64,000 nucleotides of DNA. It comes from Spiroplasma phoeniceum. Its GTDB lineage: Bacteria; Bacillota_I; Bacilli_A; Mycoplasmatales; Mycoplasmataceae. Location of the stretch: contig CP110830.1 in the NCBI GenBank assembly GCA_026239495.1, positions 186,001 through 250,000 on the forward strand. The letters run 5' to 3'. The notes under the pieces are model-generated. The model worked only from the letters and a program-made list of their open reading frames with translations, ran no database searches and had not been told where the DNA came from. Shown in pieces: positions 41,840 to 52,881 of this stretch. A program made the position numbers and the translations under genes. The first letter of the stretch is position 1. Each line of letters starts with the position of its first letter.

Positions 41840-44029
41840 TGTTAAAACCATCAGAAAAAATGTTAACACAATTAGCAGAAAATGATGAACCAATTGACTA
41901 TTCAATTGATAGTATTCCATTAGATTTTGCTAATCAATCGCAGTACAGTGACCCCGAGTTAGAACAATTATTTACAGAAGACCGTGCTAGAACCTTATAT
42001 ATTTATAAAATTAATAATTCTTGTTAAAACAAAGGAAAAAACAATCTTAAACTACTCTCAAAATAGCGTTAAAATAGGTTTTATTGACAAAGATGAATAT
42101 ATTAAAATAACTGGTTATGAAATTAGTGATTTTAATTTTAAATTACAAATTCAACAAAACACTACAATCAAAGATAATAACACAAGTTATGTAATGATTG
42201 ATGAAAAAGATATTTTAATTAATAATATTTCAAAACAAGACAAAGTATTTTTAGAAACATTAGACTTAAAAATAGTATCTATTAATAAACCAATCAATGA
42301 AAACAATAAAAATGAATGTTATATTATTGAAGAATACAAACGCCCTTATACACCTGATGGTGTTAATATTATTAAATCTACGCATTTAGTTAAAATAACT
42401 GATTTTAAATGAAAAAATCAAAATAGTATTCATTTGGTTTTACAAAAATCATTGCCAGAGGATACGGTGTTTACTGGGATTAAAATTAAATATCCTAAAT
42501 CAATGTTATTTGGAAATATTAAATGTTGAGGCAATGTTAATGGTGTTTATTCTTATCCATCATCAAATATTGAAAACGCTATTTTAGTACCTTTATTATC
42601 AATGCCCGTAGAGACAGAACCTAATTTAAGAATATTTCAATATTGATTTACGGAAAGTTTTTTACCATGGAGTATTGCCAAAAACTATATTCAAGGTAAA
42701 GATATACTAGGTTTATTAGATGTTAAAGAATTAAATATTGTTTTATTAAATTATTTAACTTATCGCTATAACTATGATAGAAAATTTCAAGGAGCAAAAT
42801 ATGATGAAAAAGGTAACCCCACTAATAAAGCGGCTGAGCTGCGCCAAAAATTTGAAGGACAAAAACCAGAAGATGTAATTGATGGTTTATTTGAAAACTG
42901 AAAATTAGATAATACAACAAATATTAATGGAGATGCTGTCAAAAGATTTAAACAAATTATATATATGTTATCAAATTATACATATAGTAAATACGCAATT
43001 AATAAGGGTTATAATGACGATATTAAATTATTTTCTCTTTATTATTTTGAATTAATTTCTAATCCAATAGAGCTAGAAATTGGATATTGGAAATTTGTAG
43101 ATTGTAAAGTTAAATTAAATTCATTATATTTTAATTTTAGTAATAAAACAATTACTCCAGAGCCAATAAATTATTGAAAAGAAGTTTATGCATATAATAA
43201 ACCATTTAATAATATTGATGATGATTATTATTTTGTTGTGTGGCGTGGTAATAAAAATCTTGAGTGAAGAATTGCTAAATTTAAAAATACTAAAAAAATA
43301 AGATTAGGGGGCGGCTTTAAATTAGTTCTTGATTATTATGGTAGAGTTGATGACCCTAATAAAATAAATTTAGTTTTTGATGCTAAAATCAATAATTTAA
43401 TAGCAAATGACAAAATTTGAACAGGTGATAGCATTAATTTTAAATCAGTTTATCATTGAAATAATAACGATGAAACAGAAATTCCTGAAATAGAACCAGA
43501 AACAGGTTCAATTATAAAATGAAATTTAGAAAATGAAAATATTAATAACAATGATGAAATTAAAGTAATTGTTCAAAACAATAACATTTCAGAAAATTAT
43601 ATTTATCAATTAGAAGCAAATTATTTTAATTGATTATCAATAACAAATGAATTAGAAACAAATAATATTCCTTCCCTTATTCCTGCTGAAATTAAATTAT
43701 CTGATGGAGAATATGGAAAATATCTAACAAATTTAATTATTTCTAATGAAAAAATAGGACAATATTTAAAATATTTTTCGCAAAAATATAAATTACTTTA
43801 TTCTAAAGCAGATTGAATTATTATGACTAAAAATTTAGTTGGAGATAGTATTAAAATAACTTATGATAAAAAAATATTTATTTTAAATCAAATTGAAATA
43901 TCTGGAATATGGGGTTATGGAAATTATGACATTACAATTTTTACAAAAAAAGAACAAATTAATATTAATAATTTAGAATTATTTAATAAAAATAATGAAA
44001 AATTATCATTAGTTAATTTAGAAATATAA
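41839..44029 (+). pseudogene. Large phage tail/receptor-binding-type protein, 1-bp frameshift
   Basis: About 730 codons. ATG 41839; an extra T at about 42016 (aattcttg versus aatcttg in the copy at 62807) causes a stop after 61 codons, after which the frame continues open to 44027-44029. Motifs: SIDSIPLDFANQSQYSDPEL, KCWGNVNGVYSYP, then at 43202-43458 the module FNNIDDDYYFVVWRGNKNLE, nearly identical to the facing lipoprotein, and a variable beta-rich end (IWGYGNYDITIF). Last gene of the late operon, so a distal tail or receptor-binding protein is likely. If the frame is restored by slippage it would be functional. Confidence 0.6.
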
Positions 44030-44030
44030 A

Positions 44031-44057
44031 AAACCATTTATTAAAATGGTTTTTTTG
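44031..44057. terminator. Terminator between convergent genes
   Basis: aaaccatttt/aaaatggttt with an A run on one side and a T run on the other; can act for both the tail gene (+) and the lipoprotein gene (-). Confidence 0.65.
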
Positions 44058-44061
44058 TTTA

Positions 44062-44559
44062 TTATTTAATTTTTATATTATCATAATTATCGATGATTAA
44101 ATCGTGTTGTGATATATCAAAATTTGAATGATAAACTGATTTAAAATTAATGTTATCGCCTGTTCAAATTTTATCATTTGCTATTAAATTATTGATTTTA
44201 GCATCAAAAACTAAATTTATTTTATTAGGGTCATCAACTCTACCATAATAATCAAGAACTAATTTAAAGCCGCCCCCTAATCTTATTTTTTTAGTATTTT
44301 TAAATTTAGCAATTCTTCACTCAAGATTTTTATTACCACGCCACACAACAAAATAATAATCATCATCAATATTCTTAAATGGTGCTTCTTGTGGCGATAT
44401 TCATTCTAAAATACCATCTTTTGTTTTTATATTGTTTTTATTTTTTAGTTCTTTTAATTGTTCTTTGGTATATTGTTGTGGTGTATTACAAGCAATTAAA
44501 CTTGTTGTAATTGTTACAACTAAATTGATTATTCCCAAAAGACTTAATATCTTTTTCAT
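44062..44559 (-). CDS. Lipoprotein carrying the phage tail YYFVVWR module
   Basis: 165 residues. Signal peptide MKKILSLLGIINLVVTITTS with lipobox LIAC: exported and lipid-anchored. After a linker (QQYTKEQLKELKNKNNIKT), residues about 58-145 (FKNIDDDYYFVVWRGNKNLE through KIWTGDNINFKSVYH) are nearly identical in DNA and protein to the tail protein (43202-43458). A short distinct C-terminus follows. It starts 21 bp after the RIP stop, so the two are probably co-transcribed. Confidence 0.78.
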
Positions 44560-44580
44560 ATTTTATTTTTTTAATAAATT

Positions 44581-46611
44581 TTAATAACTACCATTAAAAA
44601 TTAAATGATAGCCTGTGTCTAATCAAATCCACATTCATTTATTATTTAAACCGTTGGCATAACCTTGCATTCAAATTTCAATTTGCATATGTAATTCATT
44701 TTTTTTATCCATATAAAGTCTATAATTAGAATAAATTTTACCATTTATATATGCTAAACCTACTTTATCTTCAAGGCTTGAAATTAATTTATAACTTCAA
44801 TCATTAATTTTAAATTCTGATGTATTTAATTTAAAATCATAAAATCACACATCTTTAACAAATGCTTTATAATTTGATTTATAATTTTCTAAAGATACAC
44901 TAGAAAAATTTTGTTTAAACTCTTGTTCACTTTTAATTTCTTGACGCATTAATGCCTGCGTAATATTTATATCTAAATCAACAACTTTTTTTCTACCTTT
45001 TTCTTCTGCATAAAAATAATCACCATATGTTACATTATTTATATATAAGTTTAATTTTAATTCTTTTTCTAAATTAGAACTTTCAGCATTTTCTATTATT
45101 TCTGCTGTGATATGTTCGTCATTTAAAAGATTTGTATTTAAAAAATAAACTTTTTTATCTTTTGTAGAAACATAAAAGTTTCCGTTACCAAATTCTTTTA
45201 TACTTGTTACTTCAGCATTAATATTTTCTGCTTTTAAAGCTGTGCCATTTTCAAGTATTAAATAAAGTCCCTTGGTTGTTCCAACAAAAATATCTCCAGA
45301 TTTTAAATTTTTAGATTTAATATCTTCATTTATAATTTTTACTATTTTTACTTCACCCTCAATTTTTTTAATTTGAGGTTTAAAATCACAAAATTGTTCT
45401 TTTCAAAAAGGCTTTTTAAATTCTGTTGTTTCACTACTTCTACCATAAAAATTATTACAGTTTGATGTAATTCTACCAAATGTAAGTGGAAAAGCTACAC
45501 CCAATAAAACCCTCGTATTAAAATTTCTTAAATACTCTGTAATAACATCTATTGGAGTAAGATCGTTAATAAAAGTAAATTCACTATTGCCAATAATATT
45601 ATGAATAAATCTATCAATACCAAATCAATATTCAAATCCTTGATATCTATTTTGTTCATTAAAAAGTAAAGATCTGTATTGTCTGCTTTCTGTTCCCCAA
45701 CTTACTAAAATTTGATAAATTTCATCATCACAAAATGTTAGACTAACACTACGATTATTATTTATAATATCATTGTGCATAATATTATAAATATTTCTAA
45801 ATCTTAAAGCTTCTGATGTACTAAAAATAACTCTCCCTAAAGAGGTAGCTAGACCTTCTAAAGGCATGTTGTTTTGTTGTAAATATTGCACATTATTTTC
45901 ATTTACATTTATATTATTAGTTAAATATAAAAATGAACTATAAATATTATTTCAATTAATATTATTATTTGATCTAGGCAAAAGATGTCTATAATCTGGG
46001 CCAATTCTATTTAATTCATAATTTCTCATTCCTTCAATTTGTGTTAAAAGTGGAACAGAACCGTTTCTAACAGATTGGGGTTGTCTTCTCATATCCACAT
46101 TATTAAAATTAAAATAATAATAATTATTATTAACAATAAATCCTTGAAGATATAAATTATCTGTTCTTAAAACTAATTCTAAATTTCTTTGATAACTTTG
46201 TTGATTTTCTTCATCAATTCCTCTAATTTCAACAGGAATTCTAAGATATCCATAATTTTCATTATTTAAAGTATAAATTATACTATCTTGATTTTCTTCA
46301 CCAACATTTATAACTGGAATTAAAATTCTTTGTGTTTCTAAATTTTGTACAACTCTTCGAGAACTATTTATGTATTCTATTGAATTATTTGAATCAATAA
46401 TTAATTTTTCAGTTAATATTAAAATGTTTTTACTTGTTCTTTGATTTTGTTGTCTTTTTACTCTATTTAATTTTTCTAAATTATTTGTTTGCCGATAATT
46501 AATATCAATATTTTTGATATTTTCTTTTTCATAACGACTAGCAGCAATTGTTGTTGGTACAGTACTTCCGCTAATTGTTAATACACTTAATAAACTTAAA
46601 AGTTTTTTCAT
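44581..46611 (-). CDS. Secreted ribosome-inactivating protein (rRNA N-glycosylase), prophage-borne
   Basis: 676 residues, intact with UGA as Trp. Residues 1-24 are a signal peptide without lipobox (LLSLLSVLTISGSTVPTTIA). The RIP domain spans about 60-350: LRTDNLYLQGFIVNNNYYYF (Tyr154, equivalent to ricin Tyr80), PDYRHL (Tyr207, candidate for Tyr123), FSTSEALRFRNIYN (Glu267, Arg270), LVSWGTES (Trp305). RIPs remove one adenine from the sarcin-ricin loop of 28S rRNA and stop eukaryotic translation; related Spiroplasma RIPs are known to act against parasites of insect hosts. The remaining ~320 residues are a separate beta-rich region (GDIFVGTTKGLYLILENG; NKWMWIWLDTGYHLIFNGSY), function unknown. 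Gene lies between phage tail and terminase genes; promoter has a TA-repeat spacer. Confidence 0.85.
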
Positions 46612-46662
46612 TTTATATAATTTCCTTTCTTATCTTGAAACTTTTTATCAAGATTTATTGAC

Positions 46663-46700
46663 ATTATATATATATATATATATATATATATGCAAGTCAA
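46663..46700 (-). promoter_or_regulatory. Promoter of RIP gene with long (TA)n spacer
   Basis: On the minus strand: -35 TTGACT (46695-46700), 26-nt spacer of TA repeats (46669-46694), -10 TATAAT (46663-46668), about 50 bp before ATG 46611 and a Shine-Dalgarno (agaaaggaa). The spacer is 9 nt above the optimum of 17, so this form may be weak; a tataat-like hexamer inside the TA tract could serve instead. Confidence 0.6.
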
Positions 46701-46737
46701 GCACTTTAAATATATTTTAGAAAGGAGATGAATTATA

Positions 46738-47012
46738 ATGGTTACTATTGTGATTATATTGTACTAATCTGGGCTCGCGGTGATTTTCTATAGTTTTGCG
46801 AAAAATGCCTTAAAGTTTAAAAAAAATTTTGCCGCGCTTTTCAAAATACTTGGGAAAAATTCTAAGCGTTAAGCTGAAGAATTTTATAAAGGTTACCAAA
46901 TTTGTTTGAAAGAACCTCAAAACTTTTTTTAACTTGTAAGTCATTTTATCACAAAAATTTAAGAAAATCAACCGCTCGCCCAAAACCTAAAAAATCTGCT
47001 GTTACAGATTTA
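46738..47012 (+). pseudogene. Small membrane protein gene with four TAA codons
   Basis: ATG 46738 behind an excellent Shine-Dalgarno (aaaggagatg). The frame reads MVTIVIILY, SGLAVIFYSFAKNALKFKKN, FKILGKNSKR, AEEFYKGYQICLKEPQNFF with TAA between the pieces and no frameshift. More G/C than the neighbours. Ends in a hairpin (aaatctg/cagattt, 46992-47011). Divergent from the RIP gene. Confidence 0.45.
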
Positions 47013-47080
47013 ATAAAAATATAGATAAAAATTAAGTTAAATATTCTCTAATCTTATTTCAATAAATATTATAACATATT

Positions 47081-48817
47081 TTATATTCCCATTTTAAAAC
47101 GATATGGATAAGAACCATAAAACAAAGCATCATATGGATCATGGTACATTTTACTGTCAGGTGTGTTTGTTTTGGTGTCACTAAATCTTAGTTCACTAAT
47201 GCACTTATCTAAAAATGGGAAGTTATCTAATATGCCATATATTTTGCCCTGAACAAACATTTTTCTTATTCAGGTTACGCGATTGATTATACTCGCTTCT
47301 TTATTAAGAGATGTCTGATGCTTTTTGGCTTTAAACATTTTAATTTTATAACCTAAATAAGGATAAATATCTTCTTGTAATTTTTGCATAAAGTCGTGGG
47401 CATTAATATCATAATGAAATGTAGCATATTCAAAACCATCAAATTTATCAAAAGTATTGATTATTCATTGTCCGTAATTCTCAACTATTTCATTTAAATT
47501 CATTGCATTTTTTGGTGTAACAACATTTTCTTCAATTAAATATTTATCATATTCATTATTTTCATTAATTTTATAGCCACTAAATAAAAATACTGTATGG
47601 TCTTCACTACCATTAGCATAATCGACACCAATTGAATAACTATCAAATTGATATTGTTTTGTATTGGTATTATAAAAATCTTGTAGATTATACTCTTTAA
47701 TATATTTACGATAATTTCGTAAAACATAGATACTAGGGTCATTATCATTATATTCAAAACCATAGTATTCAAGTTCAAATAAATCAGCTCGCTCTTCTTT
47801 ATTTGCTAAAACAAGTTTTTTGGTAATATCAGGTATTTTATTTCAAACAGCGCCCATTGTTAATCGTAAATTAAAAACACCCAAACCATTAAATGCTTGT
47901 TTATTTTCTGAATATACTTGGTTGTGTTCTTTTAAAATGTTTTTAATTCTTTCATTTAAAGGTAAAAATGGCGTTACAAATTTTTCATAAAAGACATGGT
48001 ATTTATCAAAAGGGTTAAAAGTAAATTGATTAGAATATGTTTTATGAAAATATGTTGTTACTGTTATGTATTGTTTTGCTATGTTGTCTCATTCTTGAAA
48101 TGTCCAAGATAATTCTTTTACTGGAATAGGATTATCTAAATTATATTGTTCATTAACATCATCATCAGTATATTTTTCATAAGATACTTTTAAACTTTTT
48201 GAACGAAACATTGAAACTCTTAAATTATTATATCTTTTATCTAGTTCTTTATCAGTTAAGATTTCTTTTTCTTCAGCATGTATCATTTCATCTGTTCAGG
48301 CTGATATAATACCGCTTCCTTTACCAACTTTCCCCATAATTTTATTACCATTAGCATAACCCGCAAAAGCAATACGAACACCACTAGGAAAAACAATCTC
48401 TCCACCTTCTTTAACATTTTTAGGTCAAACAATACCATTTTCATTGTTGGGTCCTATATCAATCCCATATTTATCATATAGATAATTACAGACATTAATT
48501 GTATCGCCAAATGTAGTATCTTCGTGGGTGTTGGCATATCTTCGTAAAATATTAGATGAAGCATCCGTAAAGTTACAAACAAAAAATAATTTTTCGGCTA
48601 AATGATTTCATGTTTTATTAGTACCACGCCCTGCTGAAACAAACTTAAAAAAAGTTGGCGAAGTAAAATATCGGGCATAACTATCACCAACAAAGTCTTT
48701 AAATACTTCTCAATCAAAGCCAAAATTAAAGTCACTAAAATTTAAATCATATTTTTTATTTAAATATTCATAACTAGTAATTCGTTTTTTGTTATTAATT
48801 TTTGTAAAATCTTGCAT
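47081..48817 (-). CDS. Phage terminase large subunit (B), intact
   Basis: 578 residues from ATG 48817 (Shine-Dalgarno aaggagg). ATPase: FVSAGRGTNKTWN (Walker A, about residue 60), SAWTDEMIHAEEKEIL (Walker B region). Nuclease: SIGVDYANGSEDHTVF (first Asp) and MYHDPYDALFYG near the end. It powers DNA packaging into the capsid made by the plus-strand cluster. Opposite strand to the structural genes. Distinct from terminases A and C. Confidence 0.8.
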
Positions 48818-48839
48818 TTTTAATTAGCCTCCTTTTTTT

Positions 48840-50436
48840 GATAAAATTATTTGAAGTATTAAATATAATAATTTAAAAAATTGTTTAATTACGAAAGGAA
48901 ATAAAATGGAATTAAAACAAAATTTATTAGGAAATTATAAAGAAAATAAAAAAATACAAACAAAAAATGAAATTAATAATTTATTAATTAAAAGAGATAA
49001 TGAGATATTTAAATTATATCAACAAGGAAGAATATTACAAGGATATAAGGTTGTATCAAAAATACCAAAAACATTTAAAACAGAATATGGGGATAACACT
49101 GTAAAAAGACGAAGATATGTTAAATATGATGAAGAAAATAAAAAATATATAAATCGTTATCCTTTAGATGAAAAATTAGGGTTAAAAAAATACGAAAGAA
49201 TTGAAAAAAATTTAAAAGATAAATATATGTCTTTTATGGGCGATGGGAAAAGATATAAAGATATTTTGCATACAACAGAAAATGCTAACATTAGTGAAAG
49301 AACAATATCTAATATTTTTAAAAATGCCGATTTAGAAGAAACCGATTACATCAGTAATAAAAATAACAATAAAATTAAAATCCCAAATAATGTTTTATAT
49401 ATTCAAATTGATGGTGCTTTTGAACCTATGAGAGAAAATAAAAAAAGAGTTGAAAATAAAATATTTCTTGCTACTATGCATGTTGGTGTTGATGAAGAAA
49501 AGTCAAAAAAAACCAGAATAAAAATGAAAAAGAAAAAAGGCGTTTTTCAAATGATGAATAAAAATCATAAGAATAAAAATGATAAATATAATATTGATAA
49601 TTTTATTGATAAAATTTTTAAATCAATGGATACTTATGATATTAATGAAGATACTAAAATATTAATATTAAGTGATGGTGAAAAACAAATTAAAAAGATT
49701 TACAAAGCAGTAAAATCAAAATATAAAAATAATACTGTATCATATAGTTTAGATAAATTTCATTTAGTAAAAAGATTTAAAGAATTATTCCCAAATCGTA
49801 AGAAAAACCGAATTCATAGATTAAAATATAAATTATCAAAAATATATTTTTTTACTGGAAATTATGAAGCATTATTAGATTTTTTAATGTGTCATTTACC
49901 CTATGTTATTGATAATAAAAAGAAATTTTTATTAGAAACTATTGAATTAATTAAAAATAATAAAGAAGGAATTGAAAATCAAGCATTAGAATATAATATT
50001 GGTTGTCACATGGAAGGTGATATATCACACTACATTAAGGCAGTTAAGGGGCGTGGCACGAAAATATATTGTAAAGAAACATTTATCAATATGTTAATTG
50101 CTTCAATGTTAAGACTTAATAGTAAAACAAATGAAGAAAAAATTAATAAAACTAATAAAAATAAAGAAAAAATTGAATTTAATATATTTAATTTAAATCA
50201 ATCTAAAAATCAATTTTTATCTTTATAAAAAATAAAAAAACCTTTTAAAATTAGTAATAACTTTAAAAAGTATTTTTTAGTGTGTCAAAATTCATAAATT
50301 ATTTATTCAAATAAAAATTATGTTTTTAAAAAGTTGAATTTTTTTATAAATTTTGTTATCATTTAATTATAAGCGAAACTTAATTTGTTTCTAATTACTT
50401 AATTTTATTAAAAACCTCAAAATAATGTATACTACC
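48840..50436 (+). mobile_element. UPF0236/Mbov_0401-type element
   Basis: The right end (gtatactacc, 50436) is set by agreement with the remnant at 8146 and by the abrupt start of a phage gene fragment at 50437. The left end is only approximate. Confidence 0.5.
48906..50228 (+). CDS. UPF0236 / Mbov_0401-type transposase-like protein
   Basis: 440 residues, no UGA needed. Shine-Dalgarno gaaagga. Features: LYQQGRILQGYKVVSKIP, RRYVKYDEENKKYINRYPLD, core NVLYIQIDGAFEPMRENKKR (DGA acidic motif), ILILSDGEKQIKKI (second acidic motif), FHLVKRFKELF, CHMEGDISHYIKAVKGRGTK. This family is found on mollicute integrative elements and is thought to be a DDE-type transposase. Intact. Confidence 0.75.
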   Translation: MELKQNLLGNYKENKKIQTKNEINNLLIKRDNEIFKLYQQGRILQGYKVVSKIPKTFKTEYGDNTVKRRRYVKYDEENKKYINRYPLDEKLGLKKYERIEKNLKDKYMSFMGDGKRYKDILHTTENANISERTISNIFKNADLEETDYISNKNNNKIKIPNNVLYIQIDGAFEPMRENKKRVENKIFLATMHVGVDEEKSKKTRIKMKKKKGVFQMMNKNHKNKNDKYNIDNFIDKIFKSMDTYDINEDTKILILSDGEKQIKKIYKAVKSKYKNNTVSYSLDKFHLVKRFKELFPNRKKNRIHRLKYKLSKIYFFTGNYEALLDFLMCHLPYVIDNKKKFLLETIELIKNNKEGIENQALEYNIGCHMEGDISHYIKAVKGRGTKIYCKETFINMLIASMLRLNSKTNEEKINKTNKNKEKIEFNIFNLNQSKNQFLSL

Positions 50437-50495
50437 TAATTTCTGGAAATAATAAATTAATGGCATTACATGTTGAAAGAAAAAAAGTAAGTTAG
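50437..50495 (+). pseudogene. Last codons of a phage tail-type protein
   Basis: ISGNNKLMALHVERKKVS stop: the same ending as 26228-26389 and similar to 40230-40269. Its upstream part was replaced by the UPF0236 element. Confidence 0.6.
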
Positions 50496-50515
50496 AATTA
50501 AATAAAAAAATAACC

Positions 50516-51199
50516 TTAATTGGTTATTTTTTTATTTAATTGATTATATTTATCTAAATTCATTTGTACTAAAATATTTGTTCTTGTTTGACTAATTACT
50601 TTTAAATCTTCTTTATATAATTGTTGTTGAATATATTCTCTACTTTTACTAGAATAAGTAATTTGTTTATTTGCTTTAAATGTTTCTTCTAAATTAATAT
50701 TATAAATAATGCAATATTCTTCATCTTTTAAATAATCTTCAATCAAATCTATATTATCAGTTAATCAATCATAGTTATTTTGTCAAAACCAAATATATTT
50801 ATAATAACTGTCACATTTATAATAACTATCACAAAAACATTCAATTTTATCTCCACAATGTTCTTTTATAAAAGAAATTAAATCACTTACTTTTATTCTT
50901 TGATATCCATCAAAAACTAATTTAAAATTACAATTATTTTTGTGTCATTCTCTAATTGAATTAATTTCAATATTTAATCGTGAATATTCTTCTTTTTCTT
51001 TTTCACAATTACAATCAACAATTTCCATATTAATACTTAATTGACCATTTTTAAAAATAGTAGTTTCATAATAATTAATTCCATCTGTTTTATTACAAAC
51101 ATTTTTAGAAATAATTTTATCAAAACTATCTTCTTTTCTAATTTCTATTGTTTTTCTTTTTTGTTGAATTAATTCAGCAAATTTATTTTGTATTTTCAT
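50516..51199 (-). CDS. Phage-type protein, intact copy
   Basis: 227 residues with UGA as Trp. MKIQNKFAELIQQKRKTIEI, NVCNKTDGINYYETTIFKNG, VDCNCEKEKEEYSRLN, IECFCDSYYKCDSYYKYIWF (an internal 12-bp-scale repeat), LDKYNQLNKKITN. Cys-rich centre suggests metal binding. The frame-shifted twin is at 25522. Function unknown. Confidence 0.6.
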
Positions 51200-51377
51200 T
51201 TAAGTTCACATATTTATTCCTTTCATTATTTTTATTTTTTTCATTAAAACATTCTAAACAGCATTGTTTTCTATTTGTAAAATTATAAATATCTTTATTT
51301 GAATTAAAATAATATACTTCTGATGAATTAAACATTATTTTTTTTACAAAAATAACAATTTCAATTTTCTCTGTCAT
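51183..51377 (-). CDS. Small Cys-containing ORF, possibly frame-shifted
   Basis: Inverted copy of 25344-25538 with the same eight-base homopolymer before MFNSSEVYYF. Overlaps the following gene by 17 bp. Confidence 0.4.
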   Translation of the reverse strand: MTEKIEIVIFVKKIMFNSSEVYYFNSNKDIYNFTNRKQCCLECFNEKNKNNERNKYVNLNENTK

Positions 51378-51487
51378 TAGTTATTTTATTATCAAAATTA
51401 AAGCTTAATTGTTCTATGTTTAATTTTGTTTTTTTAATCATAATTTTCTGTCATTAAATTACATTTATTTTTCATAATAATTAATCA

Positions 51488-51628
51488 TTATTTATACTCC
51501 TTACTAGATAATTTTTCATATTTTTGCTCACTGTATTTTTTCAAAAAATAACGAACTGGCAAAAATTTATCGTGTTTGTCTTGTTGTATACAATATAAAC
51601 ATCCTATAATAAAATCTTCTTTATATAA
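51488..51628 (-). pseudogene. C-terminal fragment of a phage-type protein
   Basis: Inverted copy of 25092-25233 (LKKYSEQKYEKLSSKEYK), cut at the same place by an IS end. Confidence 0.5.
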
Positions 51629-51813
51629 TATACTTCTTGCATAACCCATTAAAATAATTTCAAATATTTGTAAAAAGGGGGTAATATAAAATTATAATTT
51701 TAATTAATTATGTCTTTTATTTAAAAATTTAATATTTTGCCACAACGAAAAATTATTTTATTATTCAAATTCGTTAATTTTAAATAAATCTTTTATGATA
51801 ACTATAATAATTA

Positions 51814-52881
51814 GACTTCTTGCATAACCCATTAAAATAATTTCAAATATTTGTAAAAAGGGGTTAATATAAAATTATAATTTTAATTAATTATGTCTTT
51901 TATTTAAAAATTTAATATTTTGCCACAACGAAAAATTATTTTATTATTCAAATTCGTTAATTTTAAATAAATCTTTTATGATAACTATAATAATTGTAAA
52001 TTATAAATTGAAGCAATTAAATTAAATCTTAAACTAAATCGTTTTCTACGATTTCTATATTTTTCTGTAATAATTTTAAATTTTTTAAGAATAGCAAAAA
52101 TATTTTCAATAATAATTCTTATTTTTGAAACTAGTCTATTATGTTGTTTTTGTTCTTTATTTAAATGTTTTTTCTTAGTTTTCTTTGTGGGCATTATAAC
52201 ATTATTGTGAATTTTTTGTATTCCTTGATAACCACTATCAACTATTAATTTGGTATTTTTTAAAATTGCGATTTTTGATTCTTTAAATAAAGCATAATCG
52301 TGTTTTTTACCAAGTGAAAAACTTGTTGCAATAATTTTTTTTGTTTCTTGTTCGATAATTACTTGTGTTTTAATAGTGTGTTTTTTCTTTTTACCAGAAT
52401 AAGATTGTTTTTGTCTTTTTTTGGGCGTTGGATTGGGGTCTCGGTAACATCAATAATAATAGTTTTATCATTAAAATAATCATTTATTAGTGCTTTTTTA
52501 CCAGCAACTTGCTGAAAATCAGGGTGTTTAATTAAAATATCTTCAATTCACTTGATATTGCGATAACAATTAGCTTCACTAATTCCGAAATTTTTTCCAA
52601 GATGAAAATAAGTTCGATATTCTCGTCAATACGATAAAGTCATCAATAATCGATTTTCTAGTGATAATTTATTAGCTTTGCCACCTTTTTTAAATTTTTC
52701 TATTTCAGCTACTTGTAAAATATCTAACATTTTATTAAAAATATCTTGTTTTATTCCTGTTAATCTTAATCATTCTTTATCATTAATATTTTTAAATTCA
52801 TCAAATTTCATAATTTAATATCCTCATAAATTATATTTTATAATAATATTTTAATAATAAAACCAGGTATCGCAAGAAGTC
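51814..52881 (-). mobile_element. IS5-like element, type 1, nested in another copy
   Basis: 1068 bp inserted at a TA in the 3' end of the outer element's transposase gene. Confidence 0.9.
51985..52811 (-). CDS. IS5-family transposase with -1 frameshift
   Basis: Open in both frames with the slip run; the nested, hence younger, copy. Confidence 0.82.

Noticed and set aside
47536..47778. Hydrophobic minus-strand ORF inside terminase B
   Set aside because: Alternative frame of the intact terminase gene on the same strand.
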